NCBI GenBank assembly: GCA_010093705.1
Contig: MU006117.1
Location: forward strand, 1,449 to 65,448
Origin: Patellaria atrata CBS 101060
Lineage: Eukaryota > Ascomycota > Dothideomycetes > Patellariales > Patellariaceae
Reading direction: 5' to 3'
Length of the DNA: 64,000 bases
The translations under genes were made by a program, and so were the position numbers. This document shows, in pieces, positions 50,164 to 61,099 of the stretch (position 1 is the stretch's first letter; each line of letters begins with the position of its first letter). The notes under the pieces are model-generated. The model was given only the letters and a program-made list of their open reading frames with translations. It was not told the DNA's origin and ran no database searches.

Positions 50164-50439
50164 TCGTTTCTCCTACGTTGAGTTTCTAGCATGCTGTACA
50201 CTCCTCTTCGAACTGTTTCCGAGTCCAGTGTACAGGAAAGAGAAGGACATAGTGAGTAGGAATAGACATACGGTCCAATCTACCATACAAATTATTGAAG
50301 TCTCGTAACCCTTCAGACCCAACAGCTTACTAGTACAGGATGTGCCAGAAAGGGTACAAGACCGACGAATGCCAATCACGACTGCGGAGTCTTTGTAGAG
50401 AAGTGGATGTCTGGCTTTTCGGTCCTAGCAACTCCTTCA
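50164..50439. other. Intergenic, between convergent gene ends
   Basis: About 275 bp between the end of the SDR pseudogene and the stop of the CorA-like gene. It would hold the 3' untranslated region of the latter. No repeat or further gene seen. Confidence 0.5.
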
Positions 50440-51964
50440 TTATAATTCTCGTAATTTGTCTTTCGATTTTCCTTCATGCAAATAGCGCATCCACAGCCCC
50501 CAAGTAACGAACGTCAGTAAGGTAAGTGGAACGGTAATAGCCCAGTAGATCCAGAATCTTGCGCTAATGACCCCTGATGCTTCATTTGCGTCCCACTTGA
50601 AGATGTCCATAGAAAGTAAGGTCTACATAGCTCATTAGCTGTTATCCATAGATAGGTCTCCGTCTTGCTCCCATTGCTGTTGGATTATTCGGTCTCTGTA
50701 CGCTTATAGAATAAGTAGTAGCGGAGTAGCAACCGGCAATCTCAATTGACCTCCCTTATCTGTACGGTAGAGCATCACGTACTGTTGGGTGCCTTCCTAC
50801 GCTTCGACTCCCTGTACAGAGGACCGTAAGATCTCCTTGGGAGCGGGCGCAGTACAGTATGCGCGGAGGACTTCAAAGGGGTAGAGATAAACTTACAGCA
50901 ACAAATGTTCCAGGGAGGAAAGCCATGGTGACCGCAGCAATTGCTTTCATTGATGTACTGTCTCTTTTCGAAGCACTCGCTATTTTAATGTTTGTGTTCT
51001 GGTCCTCCTGCGCAATGAGATTGAACAGAACTTGTAGTTGGATTGCTGCTTTCTTTTGCCATAGAGCAGCGTCTTCTCGACCATACCTTGCCACGCGCAA
51101 TAGGTGTTCGGCATGTGCAGTCATCCAATGCAATTGCCTAGAACTACAAACAACAGGATGAAATCGGTCTTCTTGAAATTTAGTATTTTCTTCAATGATG
51201 AACCTCGCGTGACCTTCCAGACCCTGCCACCAGACATAGCAGACTGATATCTTGGATGCTATGCTACTTACCTTCGCAGAGAGAAAACTGTAGTTCAACT
51301 CATCCTTTTCCTCATTATCAATCCATAAACGGCGGTACATTGGAATCTGCTCGTTAAGCAGCTTCTTTGTTTGTTGAAGGTACCATTCATTGACCACAGT
51401 TCTTACGGCATTATGCGCCAACATGTGTAAGAGAAGAGGCTGTGTAATGTCTTCGATATGGGTTTGTAGCTGTTTGAACACTTTGAGGGCAATAGTGAGG
51501 TCACGTGCCTGGTCAAGTAAAATTCCTATCGTGCTTCCGGATTGTGGAAAATATCTCCAGTACAATGAGAAATACCTGAAAGACACCTCGTAGGCAACAG
51601 GAGCTTCAAATTGGAATTGCTGATAAGGTAAATGAGATCGCTCCTCCGGAAGTTTATTAAACCAGAACGATGAACGTGCTTCTAAGGTGTACCGACGTAT
51701 TTTGAGAGCCGCCAGGATTGATATTAAGGCCCCCCTAGCCTCTGTAGAAAGAACTCGAGATGTTCTGATATCGTTGGTTTCTTCTTGAAGGTTGAACTCT
51801 GACGAGCGTATAAATATCAAGTTTATTTCAGGGGCGCTCCCTTCCTTCAGTGCGTCCGAGAATGAATTTGTTAACCAAATATCTAAGTTCGATAAGGAAA
51901 TAGGTGTGCGAGAGAAATTAGATAAATCGGTATTTTGAGTCTTTTTGACTTGGACCTTCTCCAT
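50440..51964 (-). CDS. CorA-like membrane protein, two exons
   Basis: Predicted coding parts are 51964-50897 and 50622-50440, joined by an intron at 50896-50623 (donor GTAAGT, acceptor TGTAG, phase 0), giving about 416 residues. The N-terminal 330 residues are a mostly helical soluble domain. The C terminus has the CorA-like hairpin: a helix with SKRDSTSMKAIAAVTM leading into FLPGTFVATLLSM, then a second membrane helix around WIYWAITVPLTLLTF and a short basic tail. This layout is typical of a large fungal group with a CorA-like C-terminal domain. The GMN signature of true magnesium channels is replaced by the stretch around MDIFKWD, so ion transport is not assured. I chose ATG 51964 because it is the first in frame, but the frame stays open 36 bp upstream to an AG at 52000, so a short 5' exon is possible. 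The 274-bp intron is long for this region. Confidence 0.75.
50623..50896 (-). other. Intron of the CorA-like gene (274 bp)
   Basis: The donor GTAAGT at 50896 and the acceptor TGTAG ending at 50623 join two pieces that together form a continuous membrane helix. It contains no recognisable coding sequence. Confidence 0.75.
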
Positions 51965-52912
51965 AGGAACGAAGGAGCTGATCAAAGACGGCCTTTGCTC
52001 AGCTATATATCAACTAGTGGATGCTAGGCCTTTCGTTTGAATTGACCGTTTCGAAGAGTAAAAGGATATTGGAGACGGATGGGGATCCGAGTTTCTATAG
52101 AAATCCTTGGTTGGCTTTATTTGGGTTTAGTTCTCTTGTCTCATCGGCAGAGGTTATGGAGTTTATTTAGAAGGCCCTACGGACGTTGGCTGGTTTCGGT
52201 CCTTTTCTCTTCATATATTGGCCATATCTTAATCAAAGGAGTCAGCTAACCTATCGGTATATTTTAACTTGAAATAGTATATTGCGATGTCACACTCAAT
52301 GCTTCCCTCAGTGAGATCTTCAGTTCCACATGACGCGAGAGGTGCATAAAAACAGATATGCCCCGTCAGGCTGAAGCGAATAATGTACAGTGGCATCGAT
52401 CCCGAGAGATTCAACTCCATAGGAGAGCAATGCCCCTTGGAGCCCCAGGGATATTGCAGTAATGCGTGTAACACTATTTCAGAGTCAATATTGCCCTGCT
52501 GAGATCAGAGAACAAAGATAGAATATTGTTTTGAGAATCTTGATACATCGCCTGATACAGTGCCCTGTTTGTATACAGTGGAAAGCCGTCTCTCGCGTTG
52601 TGATCATGCCATGCTCTTTGAGTAATTGAATCCCATTTCCTCCCTTTGTATCAGACCTAAAAATACCATACATTACCCGCTCCGATGGGAAGGATCTTGA
52701 TCCTTGTTACCTTACTATAGCGGACCACGATACCGCCAAGCGCAAACATTGTCCATCTTCCATCGTTCCAGCTTTGTCGAGGAACTTAGGCAACAGGATG
52801 CTATACTTCTTGTATTATTAAGGATGATTCACGTGGTGGGTGGAAGGCAGGCCAATTCCTCCCCCTCTTCTTCCTCACGAAACAACCATCGGGTTACCAC
52901 AATCTCCGCTCA
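51965..52912. other. Intergenic between divergent genes
   Basis: About 950 bp that would hold the promoters of the CorA-like gene (minus) and of the pseudogene starting at 52913 (plus). Open stretches at 52229-52474 and 52485-52673 on the minus strand resemble nothing I know and show no coding-like pattern. Their meaning is unclear. Confidence 0.45.
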
Positions 52913-54330
52913 ATGAACTCTCTGACTGACGCTTCCATCGATGATTTAGCTACCCGCGCTATCATTAAATGGGCCGGTGATATCTAGTACGTCATCACCC
53001 GGTGATGGCCCTCCCAACCGAAATGAACTAACCGTGCTAATACCCGGCTTCTCCCAGACGGTTTCATCGAACTTCCAGGCGGCGAGGCTCCCCGAGTCCG
53101 AGCTCATTGCCGTTCTCAAAAGAGCAGAGTACGGGCTCAGACAGACCCAAACAATCTCAGAGAACTAGGCTAACTCTACTGGATCCTCAGGCGGCGAATG
53201 ACCTAGACGCTGATGATCTCCGGTCGATACTAGAGTCCGTTCACACATTTCAAATTTCTCTTGTCTATACTAACCTTTGATAACGCAGGGTCGCCATCCC
53301 CCCCCCCTGTCAAAAAAAAAACCAGGAAGATGACGATGAAGAATGTCGCGTACTCGAAGCCCAAGCTCGTAAGGACTTGGAAAATGATGGGTATCCTCCC
53401 TGCTACCCGTCCACCTCGATGTTCCCGTAAGACACCTCCATGAGAAATACCGACGGATAACAGAGTATTGGCGATATGAAACGGCAGATGATGTGTTCCT
53501 TTGCGTCCAGAGAGCGAATTGGCAATTATTTCGAACGGTTCAGCAAAGATTCCGAAATTATTATCGAAACAAATCATTCAGCATATTTGTGGACGAGGTT
53601 CGCAAGCGTCGGCGAGAGCATGGACTGGATGGTAACGTCCATCCACTGTTCGATTGGCAGCAGCGGACTCGGCAACAGAATTGGATAGAGTTTCAGAACC
53701 ATCATCTCGAACGTCATGAGGTTCAGAAAAAGGAACGTGATGAGCTGCGGAAAAAACCAGATGACGTTTAGAATAGAACCGGAGCTAAGGACGCCCTAAA
53801 TGATGAATATGCAGCATCTCTCGGAGGCGCCTTAGAGCGGCAGCTAGAGTACGCTGAAAGATCTATGCGATGACGCGAGGTTCTCCTGTAGTGGATTTAA
53901 TAACAGCGACTTGCGATGGATCCACAGCCTCCAACACGTGTCGTAAAATGCGGTGATGACCAAAACGCCTCACCAAAAAGATCCTCCATTCGTCCGTGGT
54001 GGTCGGAGCGACAGAGCACTCCAGCGGTCCTTGGGAAAGTTAGGATTTCGAAACCAACCGCAAGAAGCTAAAAGATACGGACTCGTACGCTCAAGGCTAC
54101 AGCATCCAAGCTTAACCTCCACGACTCGGGCGTCGCGGCACCGAGCAGCGTTCAACAAATACTGAACCGCCGGGAAACAAAGCTTCGACGTGCCAAGAGA
54201 AGCCATTTGGTCCATTTCGTTCACAGAGAGTGGCAAATGCAAATCGGTTTGGTGATACTAGGACCAAATCACAATCAACGACACAGTGCAGCTGCGACGG
54301 GCGGACTCGGGACCCAGTAAAGCTTCAACG
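52913..54330 (+). pseudogene. Broken gene of an unnamed fungal protein family
   Basis: I do not recognise a named domain. From ATG 52913 the plus strand gives a series of protein-like frames in order: a start with IDDLATRAIIKWAG, a piece at 52977-53168 rich in polar residues, an acidic piece (about 53320-53420), then the best piece, 53440-53769. That piece is highly charged and probably helical, with WRYETADDVFLCVQRANW, SIFVDEVRKRRREHGLDG and WIEFQNHHLERHE. The frame then continues, with several TGA, TAG and TAA stops, to about 54330. A candidate intron with TACTAAC and CGCAG lies at about 53230-53288. This resembles a group of long coiled-coil-like hypothetical proteins that I believe is common in filamentous ascomycetes, but that is from memory. 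At least six stops and one or two frame changes show it is dead; several stops fit CAR-to-TAR, the RIP pattern. Confidence 0.55.
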
Positions 54331-55050
54331 TGGATGAGCCCCACAGCGACCACATTCTACATCTGGCATTATCAAGACCCGAAGTGAACGGGTATCAAGG
54401 CCGCTGGTAAGATGGGCCCCTGCGTAAAAGATAGTACCTCCCTTAAACATCTAGCACGCCTGTGAATGATGGCTAAGTGAATGGCTCCTAGAAAAAGGAA
54501 ATGGAAGAGAGAATAGGGTCACGGCCATGAAATGATAATACTAATGGAACGAAAGTTGTGGTAAGGACGTTTAACCCGTCGACTTCTGTACATTGACCTC
54601 CCCCCTAGATCTATATCTAGGGATACATGAATAAAACGAACATTATTTGCTGGTTGAAGATGTGTGTCTCTGCTTTCTATATACGGACTAATAGTGACAG
54701 CAGCTGCACTCCACCAAGTTTCATCAAGTTATTGGTCTATGTATGGATATCTTACAGTTCACATAAAATACCAACAGGTATAGCTTCACAACGTCATCAG
54801 TACTTTTGCATTCTGGTGTGCTCATTATGAAACAAAAGATATCAGCGATACTAATTCCTAAATCACGTGAATCTGCACACATTCCCACATATCCCGACCC
54901 CACAGCTAGTAACATCTATCCGTCCGAACAATAACCGATCCAGGTCATGGTTTTTACGAGTTATACCAGGACCGCAGAGAACTCCTTTCCGCGCGGTTCT
55001 TCGTTTTTCCCGTAATAAAAGGACGGTGAGTACATGGTCCTATCTACGCT
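54331..55050. other. Intergenic
   Basis: About 720 bp between the broken gene and the end of the multi-pass membrane protein gene. I see only a small hairpin (CCCTAGAT, then CTAT, then ATCTAGGG at about 54604-54623), which is weak evidence of anything. No gene recognised. Confidence 0.5.
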
Positions 55051-57625
55051 TCACCCCCTAGAAGCTGTATTCCGAGTGGGTCGCGCTTCGTTAAGATTAC
55101 CGGGGAAGGGCACATCACGTGCAATCCGATCCAGTCCTCTCTCTATGTGGAACACAGGAGCAGCCGTACGGTTCCCCATGGATCTTTGAGTAGGGCTAAA
55201 GTGCGGAGCCGGCGCGACTCGGGGAGTTGATAAATCTGGAGGCCCCTGTACAGCTGAGGAAGTTGGAGGAGCCTGGGCAGTAGGAGAAGTTTGAGATACA
55301 GCCAACGCCGGAGGACCCGGTGGAGCATTTCCCCCTAGTCTAGACGTGCCCACGCCTCCAATTCCTTGGGTCCCTGTGGATGTCACGGTCATAGGGCGCG
55401 AAGGAGCTCCATTTCTCAAGCTCCCTACAGACGACGCATGTGTCGGCGCCTTTGAGACCTTCCAAGCGTGCCCAGGCGTTAGAGAAACCGTGCATGCCGT
55501 TGTAAACGTAGTAGCAGAAGTCTGCATGGTGGCCCACAACTGACGTACTCTTTCCCCAGGTTTTGTGATAGGGACACTCCTTCCTTTGTTAGCGTCGATC
55601 CACTCGCACTCATCTCTGGCTTCGTGAGCAGCTCGCTGAATTTGTAGAAGACCGTCCTGGACCCAGGGGGCGCGCTGGCCGTTGGCAGTGTGCGGTTGTT
55701 TGCGCAACCTCAGACGAACGAGGTTGGAGAGGGCTATGTTTGTTAGGATGATGAGGCAACCGAAGACTATGATGAAGAAGAGCGCGAAAACATTTACATT
55801 GCTATGTGAGTGTTAGTATCTAGATTCATCAAAAAGCAATAGATCCTGGTACTGACCTGAAGTTGCCGTTAACTCGAACCTTCTGAGCATGGCACAGAGC
55901 TTCCTCCGCGGTCCCGTTGGGTGGCACTATATATTGCGCATTATTGGGATCGACAGGACCCGCAGCATGGAAGACAGCAAGTTTCTGTAGTCGCGCAAGA
56001 AATAGGTTGTGCCAATCTTCCACCTCGATTGTCCAGTGATTTTCAGGCAATCCGGACTGCACAAAGCTGCCCGTAAGTGAGTTTCGAGCGACCAATGGCG
56101 CCGATGATTGCAGTCCAACTTGGCGTACAGTGTTTTCCCACCATATGACGTTCTGAGAAAACAAGTATGCGGTCGCATTTTGAAATGAATTCAACTCCAA
56201 CGAGTCGAATCCCTTCTTTGCAAGTACGATTCCGGTCAAATCACCACATCTGTCGGCTTTGGGATTGCAGAATTGGTACTAAACGAGGCTATATCAGTAA
56301 TTGTGTGCGTGTATAAAGATTTAGGAAGTTCACTTACCTGTTCGGCGCAACCTAGCACTGTTGCTGGGAAATCAGCGGCATAAACAGATAAAGATTCATT
56401 GGACGTGGGCATTCGTCTATGGGCCGCGAATATCGGATCGTCGATAGGTGTAAGAGATATCACGCTATTCGACAAAAAGAAAGCTACGTTGACATCCGCA
56501 TCCCGACGTTGAAGCTCGGGAATTGCGGTAAAATCCATATCAATCTGACCTGCTTGGTCCTCATACGTACTATGCTTGGGTTAGCCGCTTTATGTAGAGG
56601 TACAAATACATGGTATAATTGTAGTAATTCAGAATATCAACTTACTCAACAATATAATCCCTCGTAGTATTGGTAATAATCCAGTCCAATATGAGAGTAA
56701 TATTAATGTCAGCTAACCCGTGAGGCCCGTAATGATATACACTTGCAGTAGTGTTAGGCATGTCCATTGATAGTCCCCCAGCTGTAAGTTTCATCTCGGA
56801 AACATGTCCTTCTTGTGACAGTGGGGTACAGCTCAGAACTTTGCGGAACTTGATGCGGTCTTCTTCCCGGGCATTGATCCCGAATATCTCCATGGAGTCC
56901 AAGTAACCAGAATCAAATGTGACTACTGGATAAGTAGTACACATACTTTCGTCGAAAGGACAAGCGCTGTGCTCGAACCGAGTAGATTTAATGTTCCTGG
57001 AAGCATAGTCATTACATCGGGTTGGGTCATCAGTTTCGCCGTAGCAGCCTCTTGAGTATTGTATGCTTTCGGTAATCGATGTCTGGAGCTCATTCCGGGT
57101 CGCTCTAGTGAATGAATCCGCATAGGCCTCTTTTGCGGTCACTGGTTTTGGCCGCATCCACGTCCCGCATGAGGAGCTCTGGACAAGCACTTCGATGTTG
57201 GTGGTGCGAACGACATATGCTGAGAAGATAGCCGCTACGAGAAACCCAACCATGAACACTCCTCCCAGAATGAAATATCCACATGTCCGTTGAAAAGGCT
57301 TGCGTCCGTTTTTTCGCCAGTACCATCCCAACTTCAAGAATTCGAAGGCAGTTGAAGCTGGGGAGCCACTGTTCCGTAAGAGGACCTGTCGTTGTCTGCT
57401 GAATACGTCTGTGTACTGTGATTTATTATCTAATTGGAGGTTGTACAGAAAGAAGCAGATAAGATCCCAGAGATGGCTGCCAGTGAATTGGACAAAGAGT
57501 GCTAAGAAAGCGACTAGGACAGTTCCACCGGAGGATGTAAGAGTGATAGTAGAACCTAAAACTCGGCCCTGGGCCCAATTGATCCAAAATCCGACAAACA
57601 CACGATCTGTGAAGCTTAGAGTCAT
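55051..57625 (-). CDS. Multi-pass membrane protein with cysteine-rich outer loop, four exons
   Basis: Exons 57625-56646, 56569-56338, 56278-55857 and 55801-55051 join through introns of 76, 59 and 55 bp with GTAAGT, GTAAGT and GTCAGT donors and TAG acceptors, giving about 794 residues. Membrane segments: TVLVAFLALFVQFTG and a neighbouring one near the N terminus, YFILGGVFMVGFLVAAIF, then after a long loop NVFALFFIIVFGCLIIL near residue 560. The loop has cysteine pairs (GCYGE with RCNDY, ACPFDESMC, FCNPKADRC) and NTT or NIT glycosylation sites, so it should face outward. The last 200 residues are a Pro/Thr/Ser-rich tail. I recognise it as one of a large family of uncharacterised fungal membrane proteins; no function is known to me. 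The frame stays open upstream of the first ATG (57625) to at least 57689, so a further 5' exon is likely; ATG 57824 starts a candidate. Confidence 0.78.
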
Positions 57626-57689
57626 GCTGTAAGGTAGTGTAGTCGATTGTCCTCTTAGAACCAATGCTTCCTCTGTGGGAGGGCTGAAG

Positions 57690-57824
57690 ATTTTATATTA
57701 CCCATATCTCTACATAACTCATGAAAGATAAGAACTTTGTCGCTAAAATCTTCTCCAACACCGAGGAAGGCAGCTCTATTCCATCTCCAAGATCGTCTTG
57801 CGTCGCAGGGCTGAATTCTATCAT
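57690..57824 (-). other. Possible first exon of the membrane protein gene
   Basis: On the minus strand ATG 57824 opens a 40-codon frame (starting MIEFSPATQDDLG). A CTTCAG acceptor at about 57688 would lead in phase into the open frame upstream of 57625, through PPTEEALVLRGQ. The only donor that keeps phase with a normal intron length is GTGTTG, which is weak. A transcript would be needed to settle the start. Confidence 0.35.
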
Positions 57825-58899
57825 ATGCAGAAGCAGAGAATGACGGCTTCAGGACCCCGAATCGTTTGGGAGCCGAACTTCTGAACCTATAGTGTCAAGC
57901 ATGTGCGAATACTCAAACTTTTGAACTTAAAGATCTGTGATCAGTAAGCCATGCTTTAACGATAATGAAACAGTGGAGAAGAAGAGGCGGTTCAAGGGGG
58001 CGAAATTCGTGGACTTTGCTGATTAACTCAGCCCCGTTGGTTGCAACAGCAAACTTCAAAATCGGTGTCGCTTTAACGATGATGGCAAATCAAAACTCGT
58101 AGCCCTTTTTTTTCTTGTTGTTACACTAGACTTTTCTCTCTCATGCATGAGCCATCGTTTTCATAACTGGAAACTACCATAACAGGATGTGGCGGCTCGA
58201 TTGCGTAATGGGGTAGATGTCCGCTTAAAGCAGGGATGCAATAGAGCAACGATATCTATGGTTTATCTACGGTGCAATAATTCTAATTAGTTCGTTAGCC
58301 TTGAGAAGCATCATTTACTCGTTTCGCAATAGTCAAATACTTCTTGGAACAGTCGCCTCAACCCTCTAACGCGCATCTCCGTCTACATGCGATACTGATG
58401 ACCCGATCCTGCTTTCTTTCTGATTACCAAGGGAGGAACGACAAGATAGTCCGATCGAAGAGCATAGAACAATCTGACCCGAGTTGAAATAGGAGTTGAA
58501 AAAGAAGAGTGGTACGTGTTACCACCTTACATCTCTTTCCCAGCGATTTGAAGCGTTACTTTGAATATGCTTCTACACTTGTCGAACATTACTTGGTCGC
58601 CTGTGATATTGGGAGTATGAGTAAATTCTACGGTGTAAATTTCCTAAATATCAAAATATTTGTACAGTCGTGGGTCCATTGTACGGTATCATTCTTCCTA
58701 TACAATAAAGCAGGAGGTCCTTGTATGAGTGAATTTACAGCAGGCGGGAATGTTATCGTAAGGGGAGAATACTAAGGAAGGACATTAAAACGATGTTGCG
58801 GAAGTTATTGTGGAGGGACTATCTGACACAATACGTCTATAGGTACGTAGCCCACACAAGCACCAATGCACCCACTCTTGCTATCCTCTCATCTTGAAG
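57825..58899. other. Intergenic between tandem minus-strand genes
   Basis: About 1.1 kb that should contain the promoter of the membrane protein gene and the 3' untranslated region of the monooxygenase gene. An 88-codon open stretch at 58509-58775 (plus) has no family resemblance and is probably chance. No repeats or RNA genes seen. Confidence 0.5.
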
Positions 58900-61099
58900 C
58901 TATCCCTTGCCAATTTCTTGCTTCACCACCTGTCTCGCAACGTCAATAATCTGTTTTTCAAACGGTACATACCGCTCAACCTCCCTTCTTGCGTTCTCAA
59001 CCCTACTTTGTACTCTCTTACCCCTCAATAATACCAAGGCAATTATCACCAGTGACCAGCTTCTTAATTTAACAGCTTTAGCCCACCGAACAAGCATATT
59101 GACCCACCACCCAGACCCACCTCCTTTGTAATCAATCCCTCGGGAGCCGAACAAAACCGTTTCCCACCAAAAAGTGCTTGCGAGACCAGGCCAACTCGTC
59201 ACATTTTTCCCATGCTCGTTAATGTAAAAGTGACTGCATTTAGCTTTCGAAATCGAGGACTGTAGTCGGGCTTGTAGATTTGCATTGTACTGGTCTTCAA
59301 TAGCTTGCCGAACTTCAACCCTTATGCCTCGGTTATCAAGAATTGGGCTGATCAGGACACGGGAGATGTATGACATGGAAACCTCACTAGTGAATAGGGG
59401 TGAATTACGGGCCGGAAACGTGTTCGGACCGAATAACTATATCCAGGATCAATATGTCAGTTCCTATGCTTTTCATGTCTACAAGCGCCCATAATTTGTA
59501 ATAGTATTTCTCGTAATTGAACGACAGAAGTGAGAAAAATGTTGGATAAGAAAACACATACTATTCCAAAGTTCGGAAATCCTGCCACCAACGACCCCCA
59601 ATATGCTTGAGGCCCCCTAGTCTCTTTCCAGTACTGTTCTAACGAAACATTCTCTCTGGCACCAAAGATAATTCCCCAAGCTGAGGACTGGTTTTCGGAG
59701 AGTTTGGTCGCAAGGATAATGATGTCAAACTCAGACTCCTCATCATTGGTGCCGATTATTCCTGTTTCGGTGAATTCTTTGATGGTTTGAGAAATCGCTT
59801 TCTGCTTGTCCATGGGTGAACTAATCTCTTCAAGTTTTGACGTCCGGTTCATGATGTGCGTGTCCGAGCTATAATGTTCGACTAGATTATCATTTTCTAG
59901 GAACAGTTCAAGCCGATGTAATCGCAAATAGAGCGGTAGCCATCTGTACAATGATTGCGTAAAGGTGCCGATCTTCTTATTATGCGTCTGGCTGCCCGCG
60001 TGCAGACTTCGAGTATACCTAGGGGGAAAGACAAGTTAAAACTGCTTGTAGTCTGCTGGATACGACGTTCCTGTTTGACTGTACGCGTACTATAAGAATA
60101 CGCTGACCTAAGCTATACAGAGGTGTAAAAACACGTGCGAAATAAATCCAAAAGTAAGCTGCTGCATAGTAGGCATACGACTAAAAAAAAAAAAAGTGAA
60201 TCATGAAAAGGTAAGAATCATATCCGTTGAAGACTTACCGTTTAACTACCCTTGCACTGTGAGACACACTCGACACCAGCTTTGCAGTATTAAAGCCGTT
60301 GTCAATGATCGCGACCCTCTTGTTTTCAAAGGCCTTTCGCTCATAACCTCTCCATTCCTCTGGCCAGGGCGTCGTATAAATCGTCCTTCCCTTGAATTTT
60401 TTGAGATCTTGGAAATTGAAGTCTGTCGAAAGACTTATTCCGCCCATGGCAGAGATAAGAATAGTGCAAAATCTTACAAACTGGATGCCCGTCTTTAAGT
60501 CTTTCAGCTGAATATGCCATGTATTCTTATCTTCAAGCCATATCGCACGGATCATTTCGATAGATGCATGAATGTGAGGTCGTAAATTGAACTTTTCAAC
60601 TGTCGTGTTCACGTAATCCAGAATCTCAGCATGATCACAAAATTTCCGACTCCAGTACGGATTGGGGTTAAAACTGAAGCTGTACAGATGGGTTGGGACA
60701 TCAGCACCACCTTTAAATTTGAAGTTAGTATTCCTGCTAGGTATTGGAGTTCAGTATGATTTCCTACATCCTTGATACTTATTTGTAACCCACGTCCCTC
60801 CAATCTGGTCAGACTTCTCATATATCTATTACGGTGTTAGGGTGTTCGAGTTAGTGTGCATTTTAGCCTACGGTGAAATCGTGAAAACCGAGCTCCCACT
60901 TCAAGTGATGGGCCATTACGATCCCAGAAGGGCCGGCCTAGAGATGGTTCATTATCGGTTTTAGTTATGGTAATAATAAACTCACCCCAATGATGATTAT
61001 AGAGGGAACATCCCTCATTTCCTGTCCTACAACCGAGAGCAAGGTCTGACCAGCTACAGTCATGAGAGTGCCGCCGAGGAGGCCTGATGCGACTTCCAT
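58900..61099 (-). CDS. Flavin monooxygenase, Baeyer-Villiger type, with eroded motifs; six exons
   Basis: Exons 61099-60986, 60937-60872, 60825-60768, 60710-60239, 60018-59562 and 59436-58900 join in phase (introns 48, 46, 57, 220 and 125 bp), giving about 567 residues. Such enzymes use FAD and NADPH to insert oxygen next to a ketone or to oxidise N or S. Residues 38-43 are GAGPSG (FAD Rossmann motif), followed by GGTW at 69-72, CGADVPTHLYSFSF from 80, and a C-terminal half with FGPNTFPARNS and SWPGLASTFWWET, then a hydrophobic stretch SLVIIALVLL near the end. Oddities: the Baeyer-Villiger fingerprint FxGxxxHxxxW reads FKGRTIYTTPW at 185-195, with Tyr for His; the NADPH-site glycine is Asp (IIDNGFNTA, residue 216); the usual ATG motif near residue 350 reads ATK; and about 45 residues found in relatives before EFTETGIIG are absent. 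The frame is open, but activity is doubtful. It may be a dying gene or a changed function. Confidence 0.78.

Noticed and set aside
52229-52673. Two minus-strand open frames upstream of the CorA-like gene as possible first exons
   Set aside because: No family likeness to known N termini of that group, and no convincing splice sites linking them to 51964.
53230-53577. 115-codon minus-strand open frame with a hydrophobic stretch
   Set aside because: It is antisense to the charged plus-strand pseudogene and includes the complement of an A run and a C run; no family resemblance.
58509-58775. 88-codon plus-strand open frame
   Set aside because: Isolated, no recognisable domain, no splice context, in the spacer between two minus-strand genes.
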